Source of the DNA: Mycobacterium sp.
GTDB lineage: Bacteria; Actinomycetota; Actinomycetes; Mycobacteriales; Mycobacteriaceae
Reading direction: 5' to 3'
DNA length: 7,834 bases
Assembly: GCA_029256565.1 (NCBI GenBank)
Contig: JAQSXQ010000063.1
Coordinates: 1-7,834 of the forward strand
Made by a program: the position numbers and the translations under genes. The stretch's first letter is position 1; each line of letters begins with the position of its first letter. Shown one piece after another: positions 1-6,571 of the stretch. Below the pieces are notes generated by a model. The model did no database searches. It was given only the letters and a program-made list of their open reading frames with translations, and was not told the origin of the DNA.

Positions 1-736
1 ACACGAAGTCGTACGAAGCCGGGCCCCCGAATGCGCTCAGATCAGCCGTCCACGCCGATACCTGCGGACCCTGAGCCGTGACATCGCGGAGGTCCACCGC
101 GCTCAACCACGTCGAGCCCGTGTTCGTCACGACCCAGCGCACCACGCCATCCTTCTCGGCGGTGTAGGTCACCGCGGTACTGCGGGTGTTGGCATCCTGC
201 ATCGCATCGACGAGAGGCTTGGTGGGCGTGATCCACGCACCCGAGGAGTTCCGGACGGCAGGGTCCGCCTTGTTGCCGTCGTACTTGATGACCTGGATCC
301 CCGACGAGAACGCGTTGTACTTGTCCTCATCGGTAACGGGGATTCCGGATGCCGCGCCCTCGCCGTCCACCGTCGCACGATCGACGTGCGGGCCGGCGGC
401 GCCGACGATCAGCGTCGCGGTTCCCGTGATCAGCTGGCCCGGCTTCCACACGGCACCTCCGGTGAAGGTCGCGTCCCAGCGGGCCACCCACTCGCCGTCT
501 CGCTGCTGGGCGGCGAGCGTGGTTCCGTCGGGGAGCGCCCATACAAGCGACTGCACGGCAGCGCCCGAGAGTGTGGCGTCGGTCAGCGCGACCTTGATGA
601 GGTCTTCGTCACCGGTGTTGGCGACTCGGAACACGATGGTCCGCGACTCGCCGACGGCGTACTGCTGCGCGTCGTCCATCGTGTCGGCGTCATTCGTGAT
701 CGTCGTACCAGAACCGTCACCCTTTTCAATGTCGAC
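1..736 (-). repeat. Coding repeat unit C (at least 245 residues, continues outside window)
   Basis: Residues 1924-2168. It starts VDIEKGDGSGTTITNDAD and lies exactly 1020 bases from the unit B start. Module 1 contains FRVANTGDEDL and TDATLSGAAV; module 2 starts SGIQVIKYDGNKADPAVRN (K at residue 2074) and contains VRWVVTNTGSTWL and WTADLSAFGGPASYDF, where the window ends. The unit is therefore cut by the window edge and not by a stop. More units may follow. Confidence 0.85.
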
Positions 737-3700
737 GAAGGGCCCGACCCCGGTCTTGGCGTTGAAGGGATCGTCGTCGCGAACGGTGAACGGCACGCGT
801 TTCGTCGGGTCGTTCGGGTCCGCGACCGTGGCCCTCACGAGGGAGCCGTCGGCGGCGCGCAGCGGTTGCCCGGTCGGGGTCACGCCGTCTGCGCCCACCG
901 CGGGCACGACCACGGTGCCGACGAGGTCGACCCGATCGGTGTGGTGCTGCTGTGCGGGCAGAGCCAGCGTGCCTTCCGCGAAGAAGGACGCTCCGGGCGG
1001 CAGCGCCCCGTTCCAGACGCCGTTCTTCGCGAACGAGTACGCCTTCGGGCCGCCGAACGCCGACAGGTCGGCTGTCCAGTCGTCGCCGATCGCGGGACCG
1101 GCAAGCGTCGTGTCGATCAGCGACAGGTCGGTGAGCCACGTGCTTCCCGTGTTGGTGACGACCCAGCGCACCTTCTCTGCCTTGTTCACGGGGTACTCGA
1201 CCGCGTGGTCGGCATCGTTGGCGTCTTGTCCGGCGTCGGCCATCGGCTTGGCGGGAGTGATCCAGCCGCCGGAGGCGTTCTTCACAGCCGGATCGGGCTT
1301 CTGCCCGTCGTACTTGATCACCTGAGTGCCGCCGGTGAAGGCGTGGTACTTGTTGTCGGTCGTCACGGGTTTGCCCGAGGCCTGGCCCTTCGCGTCGACC
1401 GTGGCACGGTCGACATGCGGTTCCGAGGCAGACCCGAGGGTCAGTTGCGCCGAGCCGGTGAGGACCGCACCCGGTGCCCACGGACCCGACCACGTCGCCG
1501 TCCAGGACTGCGCCGCCGGGTCCCACATCGCGGGTAGTGGCGTACCGTCCGGCAGCGTCCAGACGACACTCTTGACTGCCCCACCGGAGATCGTCTGGTC
1601 GGTGAGCTTCACGTCGACGAGGGGCTCGTCACCGGTGTTGCTCGCCCGGAATACGATCGCGCGCGTCTCGCCCGGCTGGTAGGCCTCTGCGTCGGGAGCG
1701 GTGTCTGCCTCGTGCACGATGGTCGTGCCCGAGCCATCTCCCTTGTGGATGTCGACGAGGGGTCCGACGCCGGTCTTGGCGTTGAAGGGGTCGTCGTCGG
1801 CCACCGTGAAGGGTGAGCCGTCGGCCTTCTTCGCCGTCACCGGCGTGCCGCCGACGACGGAGGGCTGACGAGTGGGCACACCCTTGCCGTCGGTCGCCGG
1901 TACGACGACCGTACCGACGACGTCGACGCGATCAGTATGCGTGCTCTGTGCCGGCATCGTGAGCGTTCCGCTGGCGTAGAAGGAGGCGCCCGGAGCGAGA
2001 GGTCCCTTCCACGGGCCGCTCTGGGCGAAGGAGTAGTCCTTCGGCCCGCCCACGCTCGACAGGTCCGCAGTCCAGTCCGCGCCGATGGCGGGGCCGGTCA
2101 ACGTGGTGTCGGTGAGGGTGACGTTCGTCAGCCAGGTGTCACCGGTGTTGGTGACAACCCACCGGACGGGGCTGGCGGTATCGACCGGCAGCGCCACCGC
2201 GGTCGCCGTGGTGTTCGCATCCTGGGCCGGATCGACGAGGGGCTTGGCCGGGGTGACCCAGCCGCCCGAGGCGTCCTTGACCGCCGGGTCGCTCTTCTGC
2301 CCGTCGTACTTGATGATCTGGATGCCGCCGACGAAGGCGTTGTAATCGTTCCGGGATGTGACGGTGATGCCCGACAGGGCGCCGACGCCGGAGACCGTTG
2401 CGCGGTCCTGGTGGGCCGCCGCGTCGACAGCGCCGACCGTGAGGGTGGCTCGGCCGATGATGACGTCGCCCGGGCGGAAGGACGCCGTACCGGAGCCGAA
2501 CGTCTGCGCCCAGCGCGCCGTGGCGGGGCTCGTGCCGGCAACAGGCGTGAGCACCGTGCCGTCAGGAGCCGTCCACACGAGGTTCGTGACGGCAGCCCCC
2601 GAGAGGGTCTCGTCGGTGACGACGACCTCGCGAAGCGCCTCGGGTCCGGTGTTGGTTGCCCGGATGACGATGTCGCGTGTCTCGCCGGGCTGGAACGTCT
2701 CGCCGTCGGCGACCGTGTCGGCCTCGTGCACGATGGTGGCCGTCGCAGCGGTTCCATCGCCCTTGCGGATGTCGACGGTCGGTGTGACCGTCGTCGGGTT
2801 CTCCACTGTGACGGCGACGACGGAGCCGTCACCGATGGTGATCGTCGACCCGTTCGCCTGGCGCTGACCGTTGACGCGCAGGATCGGAGTACCCCACGAC
2901 GCCCCTGCCGGGAGGTTGCCGCTCGGTGCGACCTCGGTGAGCGTCACGACGGTTCCGGTCGGAAGTGCCGGAGACGAAGTCGTCTTGCCGTTCTTCACCG
3001 TGAGCGTGCCCGATCCCGCCGGAGACGTGTAGGACACCGTGTAATCGGGGTCGCCGTTCACCAGAGCCTTACCGGGACCGGTGACCTCCTTGGTGATCGA
3101 GAACTGGCCGTTGCGCGGCTCGGTCGGGTTCTCGAGCGCCACCGTGGCCGTGACGCCGTCGGCGACGACGAGACTCGCCGTTCCGTCGGGCTTCGCGCTC
3201 ACGCCCGCGCCCGAGAAGACGGGGGTCTGCCATCCCACATCGACGATCGCGGGGCGCGAAGCCTCGCGCAGCAGTACGGTCGTTCCGGCTGCGATGTCCG
3301 TCGGGCCGGTGGCCGTACCGCCGTCGGCGACCGGCGCCAGAGCCTTCCACGTGACACCCGCGTCGAGCGAGTACTCGACCGTGAAGGTCGTGCCGGAGGG
3401 CACGCGACCGGATGCCGAGCCCGTGATCGACTTCTTCACGGCGAAACCGCCGACGAGCTTCGAGGTGGGGTTGGTCAGTGTCAGTGCGGTGGTCGTTCCA
3501 TCACCGACCGTCACCTTGGCGGTCCCGTCGCGCTGACCACCGGTGCTCCATGTCGGGGTACCGAAACCGACCGAAGCGGCCTGGCCCGTTTTGGCGGTCT
3601 CGCTCAGCGTGACCTGCGCACCGTAGGGGAGCGGGCCGACGGTGCTCTTCCACCCGTTCGCCCGATTCAGAGTAGTCGTGCCGGAGCCACCCGCGTACGA

Positions 3701-6505
3701 GTAGGCAACCGTGAAGGCCGCATCCGCCAGTTCGGGCGACGAGAGCGAGAACGCGCCTGTGACCGCCTTGGTGATCTCGATCGACCCGGGCTTGAAGAGC
3801 GTGTTCGCGACACGGAACGACATGGTCTTGCCGGTGCCTTGCACCGCGTACCAGTCGGTGTGCGCGGCCCCCGAGGGGTCGGTGATAGCCACCGACTTGG
3901 TCGACGGATCGTTTTCGGTCACGCGCACGCCTGCACCGACGGGCCCGGCGACAGCGGGTGAAGTCGCACCGTCGGCCAGGGCGAACGTGCTCTGCGGCAG
4001 CGTCAGCGGGTCACCACGGAATGTCCGGGCCGCCACCGCGATGGTGAACGTCTGGCCCGCGGCCGGCGTGCCGCCAGACGGGTCGACCACCTTGCCCACC
4101 GCGATGGAGCGCCGGGCGATGAAGCCGGCGTCGATGTCATGAGTGTTCATCCCGGGGCCGCGCAGGGTCACGTCGGCCGCGCCCGTGGTCGGGTCGGCCA
4201 CGGAACCGGTGGTGCTCGAGACACCCGTCTTCGTGAAGGAGGCTTCCGACCACTCGATGGCACCGAACGTGGAGGCGTTCGCGCCACGCAGCGACACGGA
4301 GCCCTGCGTGGGTTTCACGAAGGTCACCGTGTACGCGCCGTTCGGGTCGAAGCCGTCACGGTCCGATCGGAAGTAGTACAGGCCCTGTGCGTCGGTGGTC
4401 TGCGTGGCGATGGGGGTGGAGCCGCCCTTGGCGGAGAGCTGCACTGTGACGCCCTCGATCGCCGGCTCGTCGGCATCCTGGATGCCGTTCTGGTCGGCGT
4501 CGAACCAGACGCGGTTGCCGATCTCGACCGGCGCGTTGCGGGCAAGCAGGGCAACGGTGCCCAGACCGCCACCCTTCTGGAAGCCGCCGTCGCTGCTCGG
4601 GCCTGCGCCGCCGTCTGAGGTCAGTTCGTATCCGGCGCGGATCGCGCCGGTGCCGGTGCTGAGCCAGTCGAGACCGCTGAGCCGCGTCGTGTAGAGCGGG
4701 TCGATGACCGTCGCGACGACCTCACCGGTGCCGGGCTGGCCTGTGACGAAGCCGAGGCCGACTTCGTGGTGGACACCCTTACCCAGCCAGCTGGAATCGT
4801 CATAGAACTCGCGTCCGCCGGGACCCTCCGCGGCCTTTCCGTTCGTTCCCGTGCGCGCACCCGCCGTGCCATCGTTCTCGAGCGCGAAGGCGCCGTGACC
4901 GGTGGGGGCTGCCAGCAGGATGTCGCCGCTCGACCCCGTCTCGAACAGCCCGGGATGCGTGCTGTCCGTGGACAGGTTGCGGTTGCCGCCCTGGATCGAG
5001 GTGCGATCAAGCAGAGCGAGGGTGAGATAGCCGTCCTCGTCGAAGTACAGCCCGCTCAGAATGGGCTGCGGGTAGATGTGCCACCCACCGCCCGGTCTGC
5101 CGACGCTCCCGCCCGTCCACGCCCAGGTGTCGGTCCAGCTGTTCCATCGGCGCTGCTGTGTCTCGACATTGGGATCGGCCCCGGACGCATGGTACGGTCC
5201 CTTGGCGTAACCGAGTGGGGCGGTGAGCACCGTCGTGAAGACGCCCGGCTGTGCGGCGGAGGTCGACATCACCCGCGCCGTCAACCCGAGAGTCGCCGCC
5301 GCCTCCCCGGGCTGCGGTCCGGCCGCCGTCTCGCCGGTCTGCGTCACACCGACGTAGATGCGCCCCTCGTGGGCGTTCACGGCCCACGCGCGCTCCCCGA
5401 CGCCCAGTCCCAGGTCCCACGAGGTGCTCGTCTTCGGGGGCGACGACGGGTTGGACACATCGAGCGCGTACAGCTTCTTGTCGTGGAGGTTGACGAAGTA
5501 CAGCGTGCGTCCGTCTTCACTCAGGGTGGCGCCCCCGAAGCCGACCTTGCCCGCCTGGGCGAAGGCATCGGGGTCGTGGGCCGCGTCCGCGGGGCCGTTC
5601 AGTCCGCGCTGCTTGTTGGTGGGGACGGTGCCCAGATCGACGCCGATCGTCGTCACGTCGAGCCACGGGGTCACCGTGCGACCGCCCTGGACGGTGTTGT
5701 CTTTGGCGAGAAGGTCGGTGACGCGGTAGATGCCGCCGAGACCGAGATCGCCGAGACCCGACTGGCGCTTGTAGGTCGCCATGACGAAGGCGCTGTTGCT
5801 CGACGGCTGGAAGACGGCGTTGCCGATGGCCCCCGTCTGCGCGAACGTCGCGACGGTGACGCGACCGGGGAACCCGGCGGGCTGCGTGGTGTAGTTCTGG
5901 CCGTACGGGAGCCCCGCGAGCGACGGGGACTGCCCCGAGGCCGTCGACGGGTCGGGCACGCCGGCGCGCTGGATCGCGGTCAGCAGAGGCGCGGAGTCCT
6001 GGGCGTACTCGGTGGGGATGTTCAGGGCCATGTCGACGCCGGTGGCGCCGGCGGTGACGAACTGCACGCTCGTGCCATTGGTGGCGCCGGTACCCGCGGT
6101 GCCGGACGGCTGATACGCGCTCGTCCAGCCGGCGAACTGCACCCGCAGCGGCGTGCCCGGGGCGGCGTTCGTCGTGAGGGCGTACGTGCCGTCGCTCGCA
6201 CTCGTGGTCTGCGCGACCACGACCCCGTGCGCGTCGGTCGCGGTGACGGAGATGCCCGGGAGTCCGCTGTCGTTCGCTAGGCCGGTGCGGGGTCCGTTGC
6301 CGGTGTCACGCACGCCGTTGCCGTTGAAGTCGCGGAAGACCGTGCCGTGGACGTCGGCGGACGCTGCGCTCGCGGGCGTCGCGGCGGCGACAGATGCGAC
6401 CGCGCCACCCATTACGAGCGCGACGGCGGTGAGCATCGCCAGCGGCGCCCGGCGTCGTCGAACGGACGGGGAACGTCGGGGCACCCTCAGGCTTGTGGCG
6501 TCCAT
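1..6505 (-). CDS. Giant secreted multidomain surface protein (SdrD_B / propeller / DUF5979 / DUF11-like repeats), 3' end outside window
   Basis: The frame is open from the ATG at 6505 to the window edge, with 2168 codons, no stop and no frameshift seen in translation. The start is fixed by an AGGAGGA site 7 nt upstream and by the signal peptide that follows at once. Domain order by residue: signal peptide 1 to about 47-50; SdrD_B-like 52-165; beta-propeller-like 166-655; second SdrD_B-like 658-797; divergent spacer 798-905; three DUF5979-type domains 906-1238; then repeat units of about 340 residues starting at 1244, 1584 and 1924. It is rich in Thr, Ala, Gly, Asp and Val, as is usual for extracellular Ig-stalk proteins. 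The likely role is an adhesin or surface stalk with a globular N-terminal head; this is inferred from architecture, and no ligand can be named. The C terminus is missing from the window, so a wall anchor (LPXTG or other) can be neither confirmed nor excluded. An alternative is a fully secreted matrix protein. The reading frame is certain; the function is moderately supported. Confidence 0.95.
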   Translation of the reverse strand, partial: MDATSLRVPRRSPSVRRRRAPLAMLTAVALVMGGAVASVAAATPASAASADVHGTVFRDFNGNGVRDTGNGPRTGLANDSGLPGISVTATDAHGVVVAQTTSASDGTYALTTNAAPGTPLRVQFAGWTSAYQPSGTAGTGATNGTSVQFVTAGATGVDMALNIPTEYAQDSAPLLTAIQRAGVPDPSTASGQSPSLAGLPYGQNYTTQPAGFPGRVTVATFAQTGAIGNAVFQPSSNSAFVMATYKRQSGLGDLGLGGIYRVTDLLAKDNTVQGGRTVTPWLDVTTIGVDLGTVPTNKQRGLNGPADAAHDPDAFAQAGKVGFGGATLSEDGRTLYFVNLHDKKLYALDVSNPSSPPKTSTSWDLGLGVGERAWAVNAHEGRIYVGVTQTGETAAGPQPGEAAATLGLTARVMSTSAAQPGVFTTVLTAPLGYAKGPYHASGADPNVETQQRRWNSWTDTWAWTGGSVGRPGGGWHIYPQPILSGLYFDEDGYLTLALLDRTSIQGGNRNLSTDSTHPGLFETGSSGDILLAAPTGHGAFALENDGTAGARTGTNGKAAEGPGGREFYDDSSWLGKGVHHEVGLGFVTGQPGTGEVVATVIDPLYTTRLSGLDWLSTGTGAIRAGYELTSDGGAGPSSDGGFQKGGGLGTVALLARNAPVEIGNRVWFDADQNGIQDADEPAIEGVTVQLSAKGGSTPIATQTTDAQGLYYFRSDRDGFDPNGAYTVTFVKPTQGSVSLRGANASTFGAIEWSEASFTKTGVSSTTGSVADPTTGAADVTLRGPGMNTHDIDAGFIARRSIAVGKVVDPSGGTPAAGQTFTIAVAARTFRGDPLTLPQSTFALADGATSPAVAGPVGAGVRVTENDPSTKSVAITDPSGAAHTDWYAVQGTGKTMSFRVANTLFKPGSIEITKAVTGAFSLSSPELADAAFTVAYSYAGGSGTTTLNRANGWKSTVGPLPYGAQVTLSETAKTGQAASVGFGTPTWSTGGQRDGTAKVTVGDGTTTALTLTNPTSKLVGGFAVKKSITGSASGRVPSGTTFTVEYSLDAGVTWKALAPVADGGTATGPTDIAAGTTVLLREASRPAIVDVGWQTPVFSGAGVSAKPDGTASLVVADGVTATVALENPTEPRNGQFSITKEVTGPGKALVNGDPDYTVSYTSPAGSGTLTVKNGKTTSSPALPTGTVVTLTEVAPSGNLPAGASWGTPILRVNGQRQANGSTITIGDGSVVAVTVENPTTVTPTVDIRKGDGTAATATIVHEADTVADGETFQPGETRDIVIRATNTGPEALREVVVTDETLSGAAVTNLVWTAPDGTVLTPVAGTSPATARWAQTFGSGTASFRPGDVIIGRATLTVGAVDAAAHQDRATVSGVGALSGITVTSRNDYNAFVGGIQIIKYDGQKSDPAVKDASGGWVTPAKPLVDPAQDANTTATAVALPVDTASPVRWVVTNTGDTWLTNVTLTDTTLTGPAIGADWTADLSSVGGPKDYSFAQSGPWKGPLAPGASFYASGTLTMPAQSTHTDRVDVVGTVVVPATDGKGVPTRQPSVVGGTPVTAKKADGSPFTVADDDPFNAKTGVGPLVDIHKGDGSGTTIVHEADTAPDAEAYQPGETRAIVFRASNTGDEPLVDVKLTDQTISGGAVKSVVWTLPDGTPLPAMWDPAAQSWTATWSGPWAPGAVLTGSAQLTLGSASEPHVDRATVDAKGQASGKPVTTDNKYHAFTGGTQVIKYDGQKPDPAVKNASGGWITPAKPMADAGQDANDADHAVEYPVNKAEKVRWVVTNTGSTWLTDLSLIDTTLAGPAIGDDWTADLSAFGGPKAYSFAKNGVWNGALPPGASFFAEGTLALPAQQHHTDRVDLVGTVVVPAVGADGVTPTGQPLRAADGSLVRATVADPNDPTKRVPFTVRDDDPFNAKTGVGPFVDIEKGDGSGTTITNDADTMDDAQQYAVGESRTIVFRVANTGDEDLIKVALTDATLSGAAVQSLVWALPDGTTLAAQQRDGEWVARWDATFTGGAVWKPGQLITGTATLIVGAAGPHVDRATVDGEGAASGIPVTDEDKYNAFSSGIQVIKYDGNKADPAVRNSSGAWITPTKPLVDAMQDANTRSTAVTYTAEKDGVVRWVVTNTGSTWLSAVDLRDVTAQGPQVSAWTADLSAFGGPASYDFV
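737..1756 (-). repeat. Coding repeat unit B (340 residues)
   Basis: Residues 1584-1923, in register with unit A at an offset of exactly 1020 bases at the VDI start. Module 1 starts VDIHKGDGSGTTIVHEAD and carries the TNTG-type core as FRASNTGDEPL. Module 2 starts GGTQVIKYDGQKPDPAVKN (K at residue 1731) with VRWVVTNTGSTWL and IDTTLAGPAIGDDW. Its C-terminal linker is longer than in unit A, with a polar stretch around DPNDPTKRVPFTVR before the same DDDPFNAKTGVGP hinge. Confidence 0.85.
1757..2776 (-). repeat. Coding repeat unit A (340 residues, two DUF11/DUF7507-like modules)
   Basis: Residues 1244-1583. Module 1 begins VDIRKGDG, has FQPGETRDIVIRATNTGPEA and a VVVTDETLSGAAV strand, and ends in RNDYNAF. 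Module 2 begins GGIQIIKYDGQKSDPAVKD (K at residue 1399), contains VRWVVTNTGDTWL, LTDTTLTGPAIGADW and HTDRVDVVGTVVV, and ends with the hinge DDDPFNAKTGVGP. Each module carries the NTG-x3-L-x2-V-x-LTD core of the DUF11/DUF7507 Ig fold. Compared with unit B, the first module is 8 residues longer and the second 8 shorter. Confidence 0.85.
2792..3790 (-). other. Three tandem DUF5979-type stalk domains
   Basis: Three consecutive domains of about 105-112 residues occupy approximately 906-1015, 1019-1128 and 1133-1238. Each opens with a 'F.[IV].K.[VI].G' strand (GSIEITKAVTG, GGFAVKKSITG, GQFSITKEVTG), has a TV.YS/TVSY strand, an alternating V.L.E/TLTE strand, a W..P.[FW/IL] strand, and closes with a VGDG/VADG/IGDG turn followed by V.L.NPT. 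This matches the pattern I know for DUF5979, found in wall-anchored proteins of Gram-positive bacteria, where it is repeated as spacer. The three copies are diverged from each other, so the duplication is old compared with the downstream units. Confidence 0.75.
3791..4114 (-). other. Divergent spacer domain between SdrD_B 2 and the DUF5979 array
   Basis: Residues 798-905 start with RRSIAVGKVVDPSGGTPAAG and finish with MSFRVANTLFKPG. The opening V-K-V strand, the AGQTFTIAV strand and the closing VANT strand resemble the frame of the three DUF5979 domains that follow, so this is probably a degenerate or distantly related prealbumin-like/Ig spacer. The middle contains LPQSTFALADG and a tryptophan-containing DWYAVQGTG strand not shared with the others. 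I do not recognise it as a named family. Confidence 0.5.
4115..4534 (-). other. SdrD_B-like Ig-fold domain 2 with EF-hand-like loop
   Basis: Residues 658-797 begin PVEIGNRVWFDADQNGIQD and end in the typical DIDAGF terminal strand (D at 792). Between them lie AIEGVTVQLSAKGG, a TTDAQGLYYFRSD strand and the YTVTFVKP strand, all standard for SdrD_B. The loop D669-A-D671-Q-N673-G674-I-Q-D677-A-D-E680 fits the 12-residue calcium pattern with ligands at positions 1, 3, 5, 9 and 12 and the glycine at 6. This is a better fit to the family than domain 1. It forms the junction between the propeller-like head and the stalk. Confidence 0.88.
4541..6010 (-). other. Beta-propeller-like head domain of the surface protein
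   Basis: Residues 166-655 show recurring beta-blade signals, the clearest being LSEDGRTLYFVNLHDKKLY at about 329-347, a 'S.DG..LY..N....LY..D' blade of the kind seen in propellers. Other landmarks are GLGDLGLGGIY (250-260), YPQPILSGLYFDEDG (from 478) and the exit motif GGGLGTVALLARNAP, which runs straight into IGNRVW of the next SdrD_B domain. From memory, the same landmarks in the same order occur in large SdrD_B-containing surface proteins of Bacteroidetes, Chloroflexi and Cyanobacteria, always just before an SdrD_B domain. No enzymatic motif was recognised. It is the most likely ligand-binding part of the protein, by position and size only. A structure prediction would show blade number. 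Confidence 0.6.
6011..6352 (-). other. SdrD_B-like Ig-fold domain 1
   Basis: Residues 52-165 open with VHGTVFRDFNGNGVRD and continue with a GLPGISVTATDAHG strand and the DGTYALTT motif, matching the 'G.V..D.NGNG..D...GLPGV.V.....G......T...G.Y' pattern of SdrD B-like / SpaA-like domains. The loop D59-x-N61-x-N63-G-x-x-D67 carries side chains typical of a calcium loop. Compared with domain 2, the domain has an insert rich in Gly and Asn after the loop. In known staphylococcal Sdr proteins B domains bind calcium and form rigid spacers; here the domain sits directly after the signal peptide and leads into the propeller-like head. Confidence 0.8.
6356..6505 (-). other. Sec-type signal peptide of the surface protein
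   Basis: Residues 1-19 form a basic n-region with seven arginines, including a run of four at 16-19. A hydrophobic stretch follows at about 20-42 (APLAMLTAVALVMGGAVASV and on), then an alanine/serine-rich c-region. AXA-type cleavage sites lie at ATPASA/A (after residue 47) and at ASA/D (after residue 50). The mature protein would then begin just before the first SdrD_B strand, VHGTVFRDFNGNG. Export to the cell surface or medium follows from this. The exact cleavage point is uncertain by a few residues. Confidence 0.85.
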
Positions 6506-6512
6506 GGTCTTC

Positions 6513-6519
6513 TCCTCCT
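6513..6519 (-). promoter_or_regulatory. Strong Shine-Dalgarno site of the surface-protein gene
   Basis: On the minus strand the sequence reads AGGAGGA, a near-complete complement to the 16S rRNA 3' end, with a 7-nt spacer to the ATG at 6505. It decides the start codon and predicts efficient initiation of translation for a very long mRNA. The divergent neighbour has no such site. Confidence 0.9.
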
Positions 6520-6541
6520 GGAAAGCGGGCCGCGACCGAGC

Positions 6542-6571
6542 GCGCGCCGCACAGGGGAAACGACGGCGCGC
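6542..6571 (-). promoter_or_regulatory. GC-rich hairpin in the probable 5' leader of the surface-protein gene
   Basis: GCGCGCCG at 6542-6549 is a perfect inverted match to CGGCGCGC at 6564-6571, giving an 8-bp all-G/C stem with a 14-nt loop. It sits 22 bases upstream of the Shine-Dalgarno site in the direction of transcription. There is no U-tract, so it is not a standard terminator. It may shape the leader RNA, or be a chance pairing in G+C-rich DNA. Confidence 0.35.

Noticed and set aside
186..1682. Several plus-strand frames (for example 186-1325, 386-1537 and 1326-1682) that look repeat-like
   Set aside because: Their apparent internal similarity is simply the reverse complement of repeat units B and C of the real gene.
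1937..3961. A 674-codon open frame on the plus strand, antisense to the surface protein
   Set aside because: Its product is Arg/Gly/Asp-rich with no recognisable domain, signal or ribosome site, while the minus strand in the same place encodes clear DUF5979 and repeat modules. Long antisense frames are expected opposite G+C-rich genes.
4766..6280. A 504-codon open frame on the plus strand opposite the head domain
   Set aside because: Low-complexity Arg/Gly/Ala/Val product with no family resemblance and no ribosome site; it mirrors the minus-strand codon bias.
6422..6460. Twin-arginine (Tat) signal in the surface protein
   Set aside because: The arginine run RRRR is followed by APLAM and lacks the S/T-R-R-x-F-L-K pattern, so a Sec signal with a basic n-region is simpler.
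1..6505. Sortase LPXTG anchor
   Set aside because: None is visible in the translated 2168 residues; the C terminus lies outside the window, so it cannot be judged.
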